Shown: positions 34,618-43,239, counted from the first letter of the stretch. The stretch is DNA of 64,000 nt from Streptomyces sp. MUM 203J (GCF_022414595.1 NZ_JADWYO010000019.1:26477-90476), one strand, 5' to 3'. Numbers and translations: made by a program. Notes: a model not told the origin generated them from the sequence alone.

Positions 34618-36458
34618 GCGTCCATCCCCGCCAGGATCAGGGGCAGTCGGGAGGCACCGCCCTCGACGACGCGGACCGGGACGCCCCAGTCCTGCTGGTG
34701 GACGTGGCAGGCCGGGTACTCGTTGTCCGGGTCGTCGTCACAGGAGGCGGCCATGGCGGAGACGTGCAGGACGCCCTCGGTGACCGCCGGGTCGAGCTTC
34801 AGTTCGCGGGCCAGGCCGGTCCCGGCGCCCGCGCCGTCGGCCAGGAGTTCCGGGGGCGTGGCCGACACCAGGAGCCGGGTGGAGGGACCGTACCGCTGGT
34901 CGAGCTTCTGCCCGGCGGGGGCGTGGAAGACGACGTCGAGGGAGAGCACGCCGGGCGCGATCTCGGTGGCCTCGCGCTGTGTGCGGTGCGCGACCGCCTC
35001 CACCTGGAGCGCCTCCTCGGGGAGCCGCAGCCGGGTGAGCCGGTGGCGGGCGGACTCGACGACGACGAGGTCCTCCCCGACGAGCACGGCGTCGCTGGGC
35101 TCACGCAGGTCGGTGGCGACGGTGGTGACCTCGTCGGCGGCCGGGTCGTAGCGGCGCAGGGCGTGGTTGTAGGTGTCGCAGACGGCGACGGAGCCGTCGG
35201 GGAGGGCGGTGACGCCCAGCGGGTGCTGCAGGAGGGCCTGGGCGGCGGCGCCGTCGCGGTGCCCGAAGTCGAACAGACCGGTCCCGACGGCGGTGTGCAC
35301 ACGCCCGTCGGGGTCGACCCAGCGCAGGGCGCTGGTCTCGGAGTCCGCGACCCACAGGCGGTCAGGAGTGGCGGCGAGGCCGGAGGGCTGGGCGAACCAG
35401 GCCTCGGAGGCGGGGCCGTCGACGAGGCCCTCGTTGGTGGTCCCGGCCGCGATGCCGACGGTCCCGGCCGCCGGGTCGTAGACCCACAGCTGGTGGACGC
35501 CCGCCATGGCGATCCAGACCCGGTCGCGCCACCAGGCCACGTCCCAGGGAGAGGAGAGGGCCACCTCGCGTGCGGGGCCGCTGGTGGGACTGCCCTGCAT
35601 CCACTGGGCGCCGGTTCCGGCGACGGTGGACACCTCGCCGGTGGCCGGGTCGAGGACCCGAAGGGTGTGGTTGACGGTGTCGGCCACGACCACGCGCCCG
35701 TCGGGCAGCGCGCACAGCCCCTGGGGCTCGCTGAACCGGGCGGTCTCGGCGGGGCCGTCGACGAGCCCGCGCTCACCGCTGCCGATGCGCCGCACGACGG
35801 TCTCCCCGTCCGCCTCCAGCTCGACGAGCCGGTGCCGGGTGGTGTCGGAGACGAGCAGGTTGCCGGAGTCCAGGAGCAGGGCCTTCCCGGGGAAGCGCAG
35901 GTGCGTGGCGACGGGCTCCGGCGGCACGTACGGCCCGTCGCCGCGCCGCAGGGTGCCCTTGGCCCCGTGTTCGGCCTCCAGCTCGGCCACCAGCTCCGCG
36001 AGCGCGTGCGCATGACCCTCGCCGGCGTGCTGGGCGACGACGTACCCCTCGGGGTCGATCACCACGAGCGTGGGCCAGGCCCGCACTGCGTACTGCTTCC
36101 AGGTGACCAGCTCGGGGTCGTCCAGCACGGGGTGCTCGACCCCGTACCGCTCGACGGCGTCGACCACGGCCCGGTGATCGGCCTCATGGACGAACTTGGG
36201 CGAGTGCACGCCGATGATCACCACGGTGTCCCGGTGCTTCTCCTCAAGCTCCCGAAGCTCGTCCAGGACATGCAGGCAGTTGATGCAGCAGAACGTCCAA
36301 AAATCCAAGATCAATGTGCGACCTCGGAAGTCGGCGAGCTTCAGGTCCTTCCCGCCGGTGTTGATCCAGCCCCCCTTGCCGATCAGCTCGGGGGCACGGA
36401 CACGGGCACGCTTGCGGGGTGCGGGCGCGGGGGTGGGCGCAGGGGCAGCATCGTTCAT
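34611..36458 (-). CDS. Thioredoxin-like / NHL-repeat protein (NHLRC2-type)
   Basis: 615 residues. Residues 30-170 are a thioredoxin-like domain, FRGRTLILDFWTFCCINCLH with CINC as the redox motif and a cis-Pro in VRAWPTLVVIDPEG. Residues 190-500 form an NHL beta-propeller (blades such as FSEPQGLCALPDGRVVVADT, HPLGVTALPDGSVAVCDTYN). The C-terminal 100 residues are a further beta domain. This architecture equals NHLRC2-type proteins, whose bacterial role is not defined; no signal peptide, so cytoplasmic. Confidence 0.88.
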   Translation of the reverse strand: MNDAAPAPTPAPAPRKRARVRAPELIGKGGWINTGGKDLKLADFRGRTLILDFWTFCCINCLHVLDELRELEEKHRDTVVIIGVHSPKFVHEADHRAVVDAVERYGVEHPVLDDPELVTWKQYAVRAWPTLVVIDPEGYVVAQHAGEGHAHALAELVAELEAEHGAKGTLRRGDGPYVPPEPVATHLRFPGKALLLDSGNLLVSDTTRHRLVELEADGETVVRRIGSGERGLVDGPAETARFSEPQGLCALPDGRVVVADTVNHTLRVLDPATGEVSTVAGTGAQWMQGSPTSGPAREVALSSPWDVAWWRDRVWIAMAGVHQLWVYDPAAGTVGIAAGTTNEGLVDGPASEAWFAQPSGLAATPDRLWVADSETSALRWVDPDGRVHTAVGTGLFDFGHRDGAAAQALLQHPLGVTALPDGSVAVCDTYNHALRRYDPAADEVTTVATDLREPSDAVLVGEDLVVVESARHRLTRLRLPEEALQVEAVAHRTQREATEIAPGVLSLDVVFHAPAGQKLDQRYGPSTRLLVSATPPELLADGAGAGTGLARELKLDPAVTEGVLHVSAMAASCDDDPDNEYPACHVHQQDWGVPVRVVEGGASRLPLILAGMDAQ

Positions 36459-36548
36459 GTTTCAAGCTTGCCATTGGCCCATGAACACCGGATCACGGAC
36501 GTACGACGCCGTTGTCCTGCGCAGCTACAGGATCCGCTCCACCACGGA

Positions 36549-37247
36549 CTAGCCTCCTTGGACGCCCCGGACGAACAGGGTTCCTGTGCGCCGATTACCG
36601 GGGGGTGGGGCAAGCACGGACGCTGATACGTCCACGAAGCCGTGTTCCTTGAGAATCAGCGCCCACACATCGGGTTCGTAGTCCCACCGCTTGACGACAG
36701 CGGGGTCTTCTTCGGGCCCGCGCGGGATGTATGACGCTTGGCAGCCGTAGCACCCTTCAACTGCGGGCCGCTGGGAGAAGGCGAAGACGCCACCTGGCTT
36801 GAGGTTCGCGTGAACCATCGGCAGCAGTAGGCCGGGGTCGGTGAACCAGGTAGCGCCGAACACGCTGTAGACCGCATCGAAGATCGTGAACGTGTCTCCG
36901 AGGTAGGTGAGGGCGTCGGCCTGGTGGAGTTCCATCCCGTCCACGCTCGGCCACCGCTCGCGTGCCTTGTCGAGCTGCTTGGCGGAGAGGTCGATCCCGA
37001 CGGACTTCATGCCGAGCGTTGCGAGGTGAGCGGCGTTCCCTCCAGACCCGCACCCGAGATCGAGCACGCGGTCTCCCGGGTTGAGGTTGAGCACGTCGGC
37101 CCTGGGGCCGTGGTCCGGGTACTGGGACCAGTTGAACCATGTGGTCTCGCCCTTGGCGTTGGTCTTCCGCCGCTGGGGCTTGCTCTGCGAGTAGGTGTCC
37201 CATGCGGTGCTGCGAGCGTCAGTCACTACCTGTCCGTTCTCGTTCAC
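36549..37247 (-). CDS. Class I SAM-dependent methyltransferase
   Basis: 232 residues. SAM motif I VLDLGCGSGGNAAHLATLG, then IDLSAKQLDKARERWP (motif II), DAVYSVFGATWFTD and LKPGGVFAFSQRP. A GCYGCQ pair near residue 165 is unusual. DNA is less G/C-rich than the flanks. Last gene of a unit with the GRDP-like gene (71 bp upstream) and the 55-residue ORF. Substrate unknown; a small molecule or the neighbouring small protein are possible. Confidence 0.85.
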   Translation of the reverse strand: MNENGQVVTDARSTAWDTYSQSKPQRRKTNAKGETTWFNWSQYPDHGPRADVLNLNPGDRVLDLGCGSGGNAAHLATLGMKSVGIDLSAKQLDKARERWPSVDGMELHQADALTYLGDTFTIFDAVYSVFGATWFTDPGLLLPMVHANLKPGGVFAFSQRPAVEGCYGCQASYIPRGPEEDPAVVKRWDYEPDVWALILKEHGFVDVSASVLAPPPGNRRTGTLFVRGVQGG

Positions 37248-37318
37248 GGCGACAGCCGCCCGGCACGATACCGGGCGGCTGAAGCTCTCGTGGGTCAGTC
37301 GCTCCGCTTGAGTCGGAG

Positions 37319-37777
37319 CTACTTGGCGACGGGGCTGTCGGAGCAGCCCGCGTAGCTCTGGGTGCAGTCGGCCGCGCCGTCGATCGGCCAGAACTCCGGG
37401 TCCACGTCGAAGCCGGCCGATCGGATCATCTCGGCCGTCCGACGCATCGCGGCCCGGCCCTCGGCCGGGTTGTGGCCGCTGTTGCGGTCGGGGACGTGGT
37501 GGATGAACCCGCCGCCGAGCGCGTCGCAGAACTCGGCGTAGTGCTTGGTGTGGAGCACGAGCGCGTGCCAGAAAAGGTCCACGCGAAGGCTGGGCGTGGC
37601 CCTCTCCGTGGTGTTCGCGGCGACGGCGAGGAAGGCCGCCACCTGGTTGACGCCGCGCTGGCCCTGGTCGTCGGTCATCTCCGGCCAGGAGTCCTCGCGG
37701 ACCATGGTGATGAGGTCGGCCCTCAGTTCCGGGGTGATGAGGTCGTACACGGTCTTCGTCGTGTCGGTGATCGTCAC
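37319..37777 (-). CDS. GRDP-like (glycine-rich-domain type) short protein
   Basis: 152 residues. The central block SLRVDLFWHALVLHTKHYAE, FCDALGGGFIHHVPDRNSG matches the WH...Y..FC...IHH.P signature of GRDP-like proteins, better known from plants and fungi. The tail DGAADCTQSYAGCSDSPVAK has two cysteines. GTG 37777 has AGGAAGG 7 nt upstream and overlaps the stop of the preceding small ORF (GTGA). Function unknown; the His/Cys pattern could bind metal. Confidence 0.75.
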   Translation of the reverse strand: MTITDTTKTVYDLITPELRADLITMVREDSWPEMTDDQGQRGVNQVAAFLAVAANTTERATPSLRVDLFWHALVLHTKHYAEFCDALGGGFIHHVPDRNSGHNPAEGRAAMRRTAEMIRSAGFDVDPEFWPIDGAADCTQSYAGCSDSPVAK

Positions 37778-37941
37778 GTCTGTGCCTTCCTGGTCTGTGA
37801 GGAACATCGGGGGCACTTGCAGGGGGGCCAGGCGGCAGAGGCCATGGGGGTCAACGGCTTCTCGGCGCTGCTGCTGGGGTAGATCACCTCAGAGCCGAAC
37901 GTCTGGCCGGAATCGCGAGAGACCCGCACGGGCATGGTCAT
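37774..37941 (-). CDS. 55-residue ORF with CxCxxC tail
   Basis: A short gene below usual length cut-offs. Translation from ATG 37941 begins TMPVRVSRDSGQTFGSEVIY and contains AAWPPCKCPRCSSQTRK near the end; C41, C43 and C46 suggest a metal site or a modified peptide. GCGGAAGG lies 6 nt before the ATG and its TGA overlaps the next gene's GTG, so it is almost certainly translated. First gene of the three-gene unit. No family recognised. Confidence 0.65.
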   Translation of the reverse strand: MTMPVRVSRDSGQTFGSEVIYPSSSAEKPLTPMASAAWPPCKCPRCSSQTRKAQT

Positions 37942-38016
37942 GGTTTGCCTTCCGCTGCCCGGTCCCGGTGGTGAACCGATGTTCCCGCCGCCGGTCGGTC
38001 GGAACGACGACGCTTC

Positions 38017-38071
38017 GGGCGTCGCCTGGGCGTCACTCAGTGGGGTGTCAATGACGCCCTCTAGGGCGTCA
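38017..38071. promoter_or_regulatory. GGGCGTCA operator array with perfect dyad
   Basis: GGGCGTC at 38017-38023, GGGCGTCA at 38028-38035, and a perfect dyad TGACGCCC-TCTA-GGGCGTCA at 38052-38071. It lies in the divergent region between the 55-residue ORF and the HTH regulator, 43 bp before the latter's start. TGACGTCA also occurs at its start (38109-38116). Confidence 0.6.
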
Positions 38072-38113
38072 AACCGGTGTCATTGCATGGCTGTTCGGTC
38101 TAGCTTTGACGTC

Positions 38114-38893
38114 ATGACGACGACCTCCGTGGTGCCGAATGATGTGCTGCGGGCCGTGCGTATCGGCCTGCGCTTGAGTCAAGACGACTTCGCCAAGGCG
38201 CTCCGCCGGGCAGGTGCGGAACTGGGGGAGCCGAACGAGGCTTCCAAGCGGCTGGTGCAGCGCTGGGAGTCCGGCACGAGCAAGACGCCTCGGGGTGTTT
38301 ACGCCAGGGCCTTAGAACGGGTCACTGGCCGTCCGGTCGAGGCGCTGGGGTTCGCCCTGCCGGTGCCGACGGCACGAGTCCACGCAGACGGGAAGGGAGG
38401 ACATGACATGGAGACCCCTACAACCGGTTTCACATCTGCCGCTGTAGGCGCGCAGCCCGCCGCGCAGGGGAGTGAGGACACGTTTTCGGGGGTGTGGCTC
38501 AGCCGCTACGAGTTCTTCTCTTCGAGCCGGGGCGACTCGTACGAGGGCAAGCACTACGTAGTGATCGTCCAGCACGGGAACCGGCTGACCGTTCAGAGTC
38601 TGCCTGGGGCGAGCAGCAACCCGGACAGCCCGCTCACGCTGGATCTCACTGTCGATCGCAACGTGGTCACGGGTACGTGGGTCGAGCAGACTGCCGCAGA
38701 CGGCTACTACAACGGGGCCCGCTACCACGGGGCCATCCAACTCCTGGTCGAGCCGACCGGACGGCGCATGGCCGGAAAGTGGGTCGGCTTCGGCAAGGAC
38801 TTCGACGTGAACACCGGCCCCTGGGAACTGCGGCTGGTGGACCGGTCCACGAGCAAGGCGACGCTGGAGAGGTACAGCCAGCCGCCGGAGTGA
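38114..38893 (+). CDS. HTH regulator with C-terminal beta-barrel-like domain; contains a TTA codon
   Basis: 259 residues. N-terminal XRE-like HTH (NDVLRAVRIGLRLSQDDFAK, VQRWESGTSKTPRGV). The C-terminal 140 residues are rich in beta strands with repeated GxW turns (FSGVWLSRYEFF, VTGTWVEQT, MAGKWVGFGKDFD), recalling avidin/lipocalin-like barrels, so a ligand sensor is possible (inference). Leu67 is encoded by TTA (38312-38314), making translation dependent on the bldA tRNA in Streptomyces. ATG 38114 is at the edge of the operator array, so autoregulation and control of the divergent operon are likely. Confidence 0.8.
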   Translation: MTTTSVVPNDVLRAVRIGLRLSQDDFAKALRRAGAELGEPNEASKRLVQRWESGTSKTPRGVYARALERVTGRPVEALGFALPVPTARVHADGKGGHDMETPTTGFTSAAVGAQPAAQGSEDTFSGVWLSRYEFFSSSRGDSYEGKHYVVIVQHGNRLTVQSLPGASSNPDSPLTLDLTVDRNVVTGTWVEQTAADGYYNGARYHGAIQLLVEPTGRRMAGKWVGFGKDFDVNTGPWELRLVDRSTSKATLERYSQPPE

Positions 38894-38916
38894 CATCCGC
38901 CGGGGCACCTGATGGG

Positions 38917-38946
38917 GCGAAGACCCCACGGGGTGGGGCCTTCGGC
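38917..38946 (+). terminator. Hairpin terminator after the HTH regulator
   Basis: GCGAAGACCCCAC and GTGGGGCCTTCGGC pair with one A/C mismatch and a short GGG loop, 24 bp after the stop codon; GGGCTTTG follows. Confidence 0.65.
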
Positions 38947-39121
38947 GGGCTTTGCAGGGCGTCAACTGTGCCGCTCTCGCCCCTTCGGCGGTCGATATGC
39001 GCTGGTCAGAGCCACGATGGGCCCGAAAAACGGGGTCACACCCAGCGTGCGCGTTCCGAGCTGGGGCCGGGGTCGGGATGGTGACCACCACGCAACTTCA
39101 CGCCGGCCCTCGGGCGGCCCC

Positions 39122-39212
39122 AGTGACGAAGTGACGGAATGACGTTCAGTTCTATTCCATCCATAGAGACTCAGAACATCTCTTAAGGAGAGAACTCCCG
39201 GAGGAAGGCCAT
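39122..39212 (+). promoter_or_regulatory. TGACG triple repeat and A/T-rich leader
   Basis: AGTGACGA-AGTGACGG-AATGACGT (39122-39145) is a threefold 8-bp repeat. An unusually A/T-rich stretch (39146-39195, with CATAGAG and CTTAAGGAG) follows, ending in GGAGGAAGG. It looks like a promoter and leader for the small ORF at 39213. Confidence 0.35.
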
Positions 39213-39323
39213 GTGACCTGTCCGGCCGGTGCCCTGTATGCGCACCTCCGCGCTCCCGGTCGGCGCGGCTGTCCACCGGCAACCCGGGTCCACGCGTCAC
39301 ACCGTGGCCGGCGTCTCCGCTGA
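39213..39323 (+). CDS. 36-residue leader-like ORF
   Basis: GTG 39213 follows GGAGGAAGG at good spacing and encodes TCPAGALYAHLRAPGRRGCP and a basic end (HASHRGRRLR). Overlapping ATG-TGA at 39211-39216 would give a start-stop alternative. No + strand gene follows, so a leader function has no visible target. It is the only coding candidate in the 493-bp stretch 38894-39386. Tentative. Confidence 0.3.
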   Translation: MTCPAGALYAHLRAPGRRGCPPATRVHASHRGRRLR

Positions 39324-39386
39324 GGCGCGGCGGTGCGTGGCGTGGCCGACGTGCCGGAGCACGGTTCTCACCGTCGTACGTGTTCC

Positions 39387-40163
39387 CTACAGCACCCGGT
39401 CCTTCAGCGCCGGGAACTGCTCCCGCGTCGTCTCCACCTTCTTCGGGTCCAGGTCCACCGTCAGGACCTCCTCCCCCGCGCCGGCCTCCGCCAGGACCTC
39501 GCCCCACGGGTCCACGACGATGCTGTGCCCGGCCTGTTCGACGCCCGCGTGCGTGCCCGCGGTCCCGCAGGCCAGCATGTACGCCTGGTTCTCCACCGCC
39601 CGGGCCCGGGCGAGGAGCGTCCAGTGGGCGCGCCGCCGGGCCGGCCAGCCCGCCGGAACCACGAAGGCCCGAGCTCCTGCGTCCACCAGGCCCCGGAACA
39701 GCTCGGGGAACCGCAGGTCGTAGCAGGTCGCCACGCCGAACGGCAGCTCCGGGTGAGGGACCGTCACCAGTTCCCCGCCCGCCGCCATCAGCACCGCCTC
39801 GCCCTGGTCGAAGCCGAAGCGGTGGATCTTCCGGTACGAGCGGGCCAGCTCACCGGACGGGGAGAAGACCAGGGACGTGTTGTACAGGCGCCCGTCTGGG
39901 GCACGTTCGACGACCGAGCCGGCGTGCAGCCACACCTCGGCCTCCCGCGCGGCCTTCGCCATCGCCTCGTACGTGGGGCCCTTCAGCGGTTCCGCCTCCG
40001 CCGCGAACGACTCGTACGCGAAGGCACCGACAGGCCACAGCTCGGGCAGCACCACCAGGTCCGCGGCTCCGCGCTGCTCGCGTACCAGCTCCGCCGCACG
40101 GGCCCGCCGGGCCGCGACCGACTCGTCCTGTTTCACCGCGATCTGGAGAAGGGAGGCGCGCAC
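39387..40163 (-). CDS. Carbon-nitrogen hydrolase (nitrilase superfamily)
   Basis: 258 residues. The Glu-Lys-Cys triad is visible: VVLPELWPVG (Glu), YRKIHRFGF (Lys) and VATCYDLRFPELFR (Cys). The sequence resembles the NIT/omega-amidase-like branch that hydrolyses small amides such as deaminated glutathione. GTG start at 40163. Divergent from the MDMPI gene with a 190-bp gap; no clear operator noted there. Confidence 0.9.
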   Translation of the reverse strand: MRASLLQIAVKQDESVAARRARAAELVREQRGAADLVVLPELWPVGAFAYESFAAEAEPLKGPTYEAMAKAAREAEVWLHAGSVVERAPDGRLYNTSLVFSPSGELARSYRKIHRFGFDQGEAVLMAAGGELVTVPHPELPFGVATCYDLRFPELFRGLVDAGARAFVVPAGWPARRRAHWTLLARARAVENQAYMLACGTAGTHAGVEQAGHSIVVDPWGEVLAEAGAGEEVLTVDLDPKKVETTREQFPALKDRVL

Positions 40164-40353
40164 ACTACCACCGTCCTGGCGTTGAAGCCGTCAATACGGG
40201 CCTACGATCGTCACACGAAAGCACTGCCGAGGTACCTGCCAGGAGCGTACTGTTCTCTACCGGGGGCCAGCCCCCAAGGCCGCCCCCTTGCCAGGTGCCA
40301 CAGCGCCCAGTCCGCGTTCCGAGCCGCACGCCGCAAGCCGCACGAGGGGTCCC

Positions 40354-41178
40354 GTGACCGTCCATCCCAGCCTCCAGACTTACGCCGACGCCTGGACCCA
40401 CTCCATCGAAGCCATAGCCGAGCTGGTGCAACCGCTCGCGGAGGCGGAGTGGAACCGCGCCACACCGTGCCCCAGCTGGTCGGTCCGGGACATCGTCTCC
40501 CATGTCATCGGCATGGAGTGCGAGATGCTGGGCGACCCGCGGCCCATTCATTCCCTGCCCCGCGATCTTTACCACGTACGCAGTGACTTCGCCCGCTACA
40601 TGGAGATGCAGGTCGACGTACGGCGCCACCACACCGCGCCGGAGATGACCGCCGAGTTCGAGTACGTGCTGATCCGCCACGCACGGATGCTGCGCAACGA
40701 GAACCGCTCCCCCGACACGCTCGTACGGGCTCCGCTGGGCGCCCAGCAGTCCCTCGAAGTGGCCTACCGGATGCGGGCCTTCGACGTGTGGGTGCACGAA
40801 CAGGACCTGCGTGCCGCCCTCAACAGGCCCGGCAACCTCGACTCTCCCGGCGCCCAGGTCGCCCGCGACAACCTGCTGGCCGTGCTGCCCCGGGTCGTCG
40901 CCAAGGACGCCGGCGCGCCCCGCAACTCGGCGGTCGTCTTCGACGTCAGCGGCCCGGTGGAGTTTCTCCGGACCGTGCGGGTCGACGGGGAGGGCCGGGG
41001 CAGCGTCGACAGCGCGCCCTCGCTGGGGCCCGCGGTGACGTTCGCGACGGACTGGGAGACGTTCGTCCGGCTCGCCTGCGGGCGGGTGAAGCCCGCCGCC
41101 GTCGCGGACCGGATCAAGGTGGAGGGGGACGAGGAGCTGGCCGCGGCCATCCTCGCCAACTTCGCGGTGACGCCCTGA
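40354..41178 (+). CDS. Maleylpyruvate isomerase (MDMPI)-family protein
   Basis: 274 residues of the mycothiol-dependent/DinB-like MDMPI superfamily. N-terminal four-helix domain with TPCPSWSVRDIVSHVIGMEC and FDVWVHEQDLRAAL, whose histidines bind metal; C-terminal part is the SCP2-like domain (VTFATDWETFVRLACGRVKP). The exact reaction is unknown; mycothiol chemistry is typical of actinomycetes. GTG 40354 follows CGAGGGG and is preferred to ATG 40288. Confidence 0.85.
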   Translation: MTVHPSLQTYADAWTHSIEAIAELVQPLAEAEWNRATPCPSWSVRDIVSHVIGMECEMLGDPRPIHSLPRDLYHVRSDFARYMEMQVDVRRHHTAPEMTAEFEYVLIRHARMLRNENRSPDTLVRAPLGAQQSLEVAYRMRAFDVWVHEQDLRAALNRPGNLDSPGAQVARDNLLAVLPRVVAKDAGAPRNSAVVFDVSGPVEFLRTVRVDGEGRGSVDSAPSLGPAVTFATDWETFVRLACGRVKPAAVADRIKVEGDEELAAAILANFAVTP

Positions 41179-41184
41179 GGGCGA

Positions 41185-41223
41185 CGGCAGGCGTGTGACG
41201 GCCTCACCGCCACGCCCCTGCCG
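41185..41223. terminator. Bidirectional hairpin between convergent genes
   Basis: CGGCAGGCGTG (41185-41195) pairs with CACGCCCCTGCCG (41211-41223) with a small bulge. It sits between the MDMPI and MFS stop codons. Confidence 0.5.
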
Positions 41224-41241
41224 CACCGCTGTCACGCCCTG

Positions 41242-42528
41242 TCACGCCGGTACGTGCACCGTCTCCACCCTGCTCGCGACCAGGCGCTCCCGTTCCCGGC
41301 GGGCCGTGCGGCCCCGCAGCCGCAGGATCTGGGACACCCCCAGCGCCTGGAGGACGAACACGGGCGAGAACGCCGTCCGGTAGTCCCCGCCCGTCGCGTC
41401 CAGCAGGACGCCGATCGCCAGCAGGGTCGTCATGGAGGCCGTGAAACCGCCGATGTTGACGATGCCCGAGGCGGTGCCCTGCCGCTCCGGCGGGTTCGCG
41501 GGGCGCGCGAAGTCGAAGCCGATCATGGAGGCCGGGCCGCAGGCCCCGAGGACGGCGCACAGGGTGAGCAGCAGCCACATGGGGGCGCGGTCGCCCGGGT
41601 ACGCGAGGACGGCCGTCCACAGGGCGGCCGTCGCGCCGATGGTGCCCAGCGCCAGAGGCATACGGGCCGCGTGGTGCCGGGCGATGATCTGCCCGTACGC
41701 GAGGCCGACCATCATGTTGGACAGCACCACCACGGTCAGCAGCTCACCGGCCCGCCCCCGGCTCAGGCCCTGTGCCTCCACCAGGAACGGCATGCCCCAC
41801 AGCAGCAGGAACACCATGGCCGGGAACTGGGTCGTGAAGTGCACCCACATCCCGATCCGGGTGCCCGGCTCGCGCCAGGCCGCCGCGAGCTGGCGCCGCA
41901 CGGAGACCGCGTCCTCGTGCGGGAGGGGCCGCGGGGCGTGCCCTTCGGGGTGGTCCCGCAGGAAGAGCCGTACGAGGAGCAGGACGACCAGACCGGCCGC
42001 CGCGCTGCCCCCGAACGTGACCTCCCAGCCGTACCCCTCCAGCAGCCGGGCCAGCACGATCGTGGAGACCAGGTTTCCGAGCACCCCGAAGACCGCCGCC
42101 ACCTGCGCGATCAGCGGGCCGCGTCGCGCCGGGAACCAGCGCCCGCCGAGCCGCAGCACGGAGATGAACGTCATCGCGTCGCCGCAGCCGAGCAGCACCC
42201 GGGCGGCGAGGGCCATGCCGTACGAGGGGAACAGCGCGAAGGCGAGCTGCCCGGCGGTGAACAGCACGATCCCGAGCGTCAGGACGCGGCGGGTGCCGAG
42301 CCGGTCGACCATCAGGCCGACGGGTATCTGCATGCCCGCGTAGACGAGCAGCTGGACGATCGAGAACGCGGACAGCGCGGACGCGTTGACGTGGAAGCGG
42401 TCGGCCGCGTCCAGCCCGGCGACGCCGAGCGAGGTGCGGAAGACCACGGCGACCAGGTAGACGGAGACGCCGGCGCCCCAGACGAGGACGGCACGGCGCC
42501 CACCGGGCGGGTCGGCGGGCTCGCTCAC
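41242..42528 (-). CDS. MFS transporter
   Basis: 428 residues, 12 helices; MFS signature VGLMVDRLGTRRVL after helix 2, and a charged loop about 200-220. Resembles the nitrate/sugar-phosphate/anion-type and metabolite transporters without a clear substrate. Its GTG overlaps the stop of the GntR gene (GTGA), so substrate and regulator ligand are probably related. Confidence 0.87.
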   Translation of the reverse strand: MSEPADPPGGRRAVLVWGAGVSVYLVAVVFRTSLGVAGLDAADRFHVNASALSAFSIVQLLVYAGMQIPVGLMVDRLGTRRVLTLGIVLFTAGQLAFALFPSYGMALAARVLLGCGDAMTFISVLRLGGRWFPARRGPLIAQVAAVFGVLGNLVSTIVLARLLEGYGWEVTFGGSAAAGLVVLLLVRLFLRDHPEGHAPRPLPHEDAVSVRRQLAAAWREPGTRIGMWVHFTTQFPAMVFLLLWGMPFLVEAQGLSRGRAGELLTVVVLSNMMVGLAYGQIIARHHAARMPLALGTIGATAALWTAVLAYPGDRAPMWLLLTLCAVLGACGPASMIGFDFARPANPPERQGTASGIVNIGGFTASMTTLLAIGVLLDATGGDYRTAFSPVFVLQALGVSQILRLRGRTARRERERLVASRVETVHVPA

Positions 42529-43208
42529 CGGGCCTCACCCCGGGCCAGGTCCCGGACCCGTCCCACATGGTCGTGTACCCACCGGGCGGCCCCCTCGGCG
42601 TCCCCCGCCCGCAGCACCTCCAGGATCTCCGCGTGCTCCACGATGTTCTTCGCGACCCGGTCGGGATGGGCCTCCATGACGGCGACGCCCATCCGCAGCT
42701 GGCGGTCGCGCATCTGGTCGTACAGGCGGGCCAGGATCTGGTTGCCGGCCTGCCGGACGATCTCGGCGTGGAAGCACCGGTCGGCCACGGCGACGGCCCG
42801 CAGGTCCCCCTCGCGCGCGCGGCGCCGCTGCTCGTCCAGCAGCTCCTCCAGCCGCGCGACGAGCCGTACCGTCACGGGCACGCACTTCCGTACGGCGTAC
42901 TCCTCGACCAGCAGCCGGGTCTCCACGACATCGGAGATCTCCTGCGCGGAGACGGCCAGGACCAGCGCGCCCTTCTTCGGATAGAGCTTCAGCAGCCCCT
43001 CCATCTCCAGCTTCAGCAGCGCCTCTCGCACGGGCGTGCGGGAAACCCCGACGGCCTGCGCCAGCTCACCTTCGGTGAGCAGCGTCCCGCCCTCGTAGCG
43101 GCGGTCCAGGACGGCTTCCTTCACGTGCGCGTAGACACGGTCGGCGGCGGGCGGGGGCGGGGCGGCGGGATCTGCGGGGGACGGGGCGGAGGCGGGTACC
43201 GGCGGCAT
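42525..43208 (-). CDS. GntR-family (FadR/FCD subgroup) regulator
   Basis: 227 residues. Winged helix with GTLLTEGELAQAVGVSRTPV, REALLKLEMEGLLKLYPKKG; C-terminal FCD helical domain with VVETRLLVEEYAVRKC, ADRCFHAEIVRQAGN and MEAHPDRVAKNIVEHAEILE, whose Asp/His residues bind metal in the family. ATG 43208 sits about 11 nt from a TATCTAT -10-like box, so the message may be leaderless. Cotranscribed with the MFS gene. Confidence 0.9.
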   Translation of the reverse strand: MPPVPASAPSPADPAAPPPPAADRVYAHVKEAVLDRRYEGGTLLTEGELAQAVGVSRTPVREALLKLEMEGLLKLYPKKGALVLAVSAQEISDVVETRLLVEEYAVRKCVPVTVRLVARLEELLDEQRRRAREGDLRAVAVADRCFHAEIVRQAGNQILARLYDQMRDRQLRMGVAVMEAHPDRVAKNIVEHAEILEVLRAGDAEGAARWVHDHVGRVRDLARGEAR

Positions 43209-43222
43209 GCGCACAGGATAGA

Positions 43223-43239
43223 TACAAGGCGTGTACAAG
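43223..43239. promoter_or_regulatory. TACAAG direct repeat at the GntR promoter
   Basis: TACAAG at 43223-43228 and 43234-43239 (11-bp period, one helical turn) on the + strand overlap the proposed -10 region of the GntR gene; likely autoregulatory site. Confidence 0.45.

Noticed and set aside
37774..37941. Reading the 55-residue ORF as a classical RiPP precursor
   Set aside because: No known RiPP maturase, protease or transporter accompanies it; kept as an unassigned small protein.
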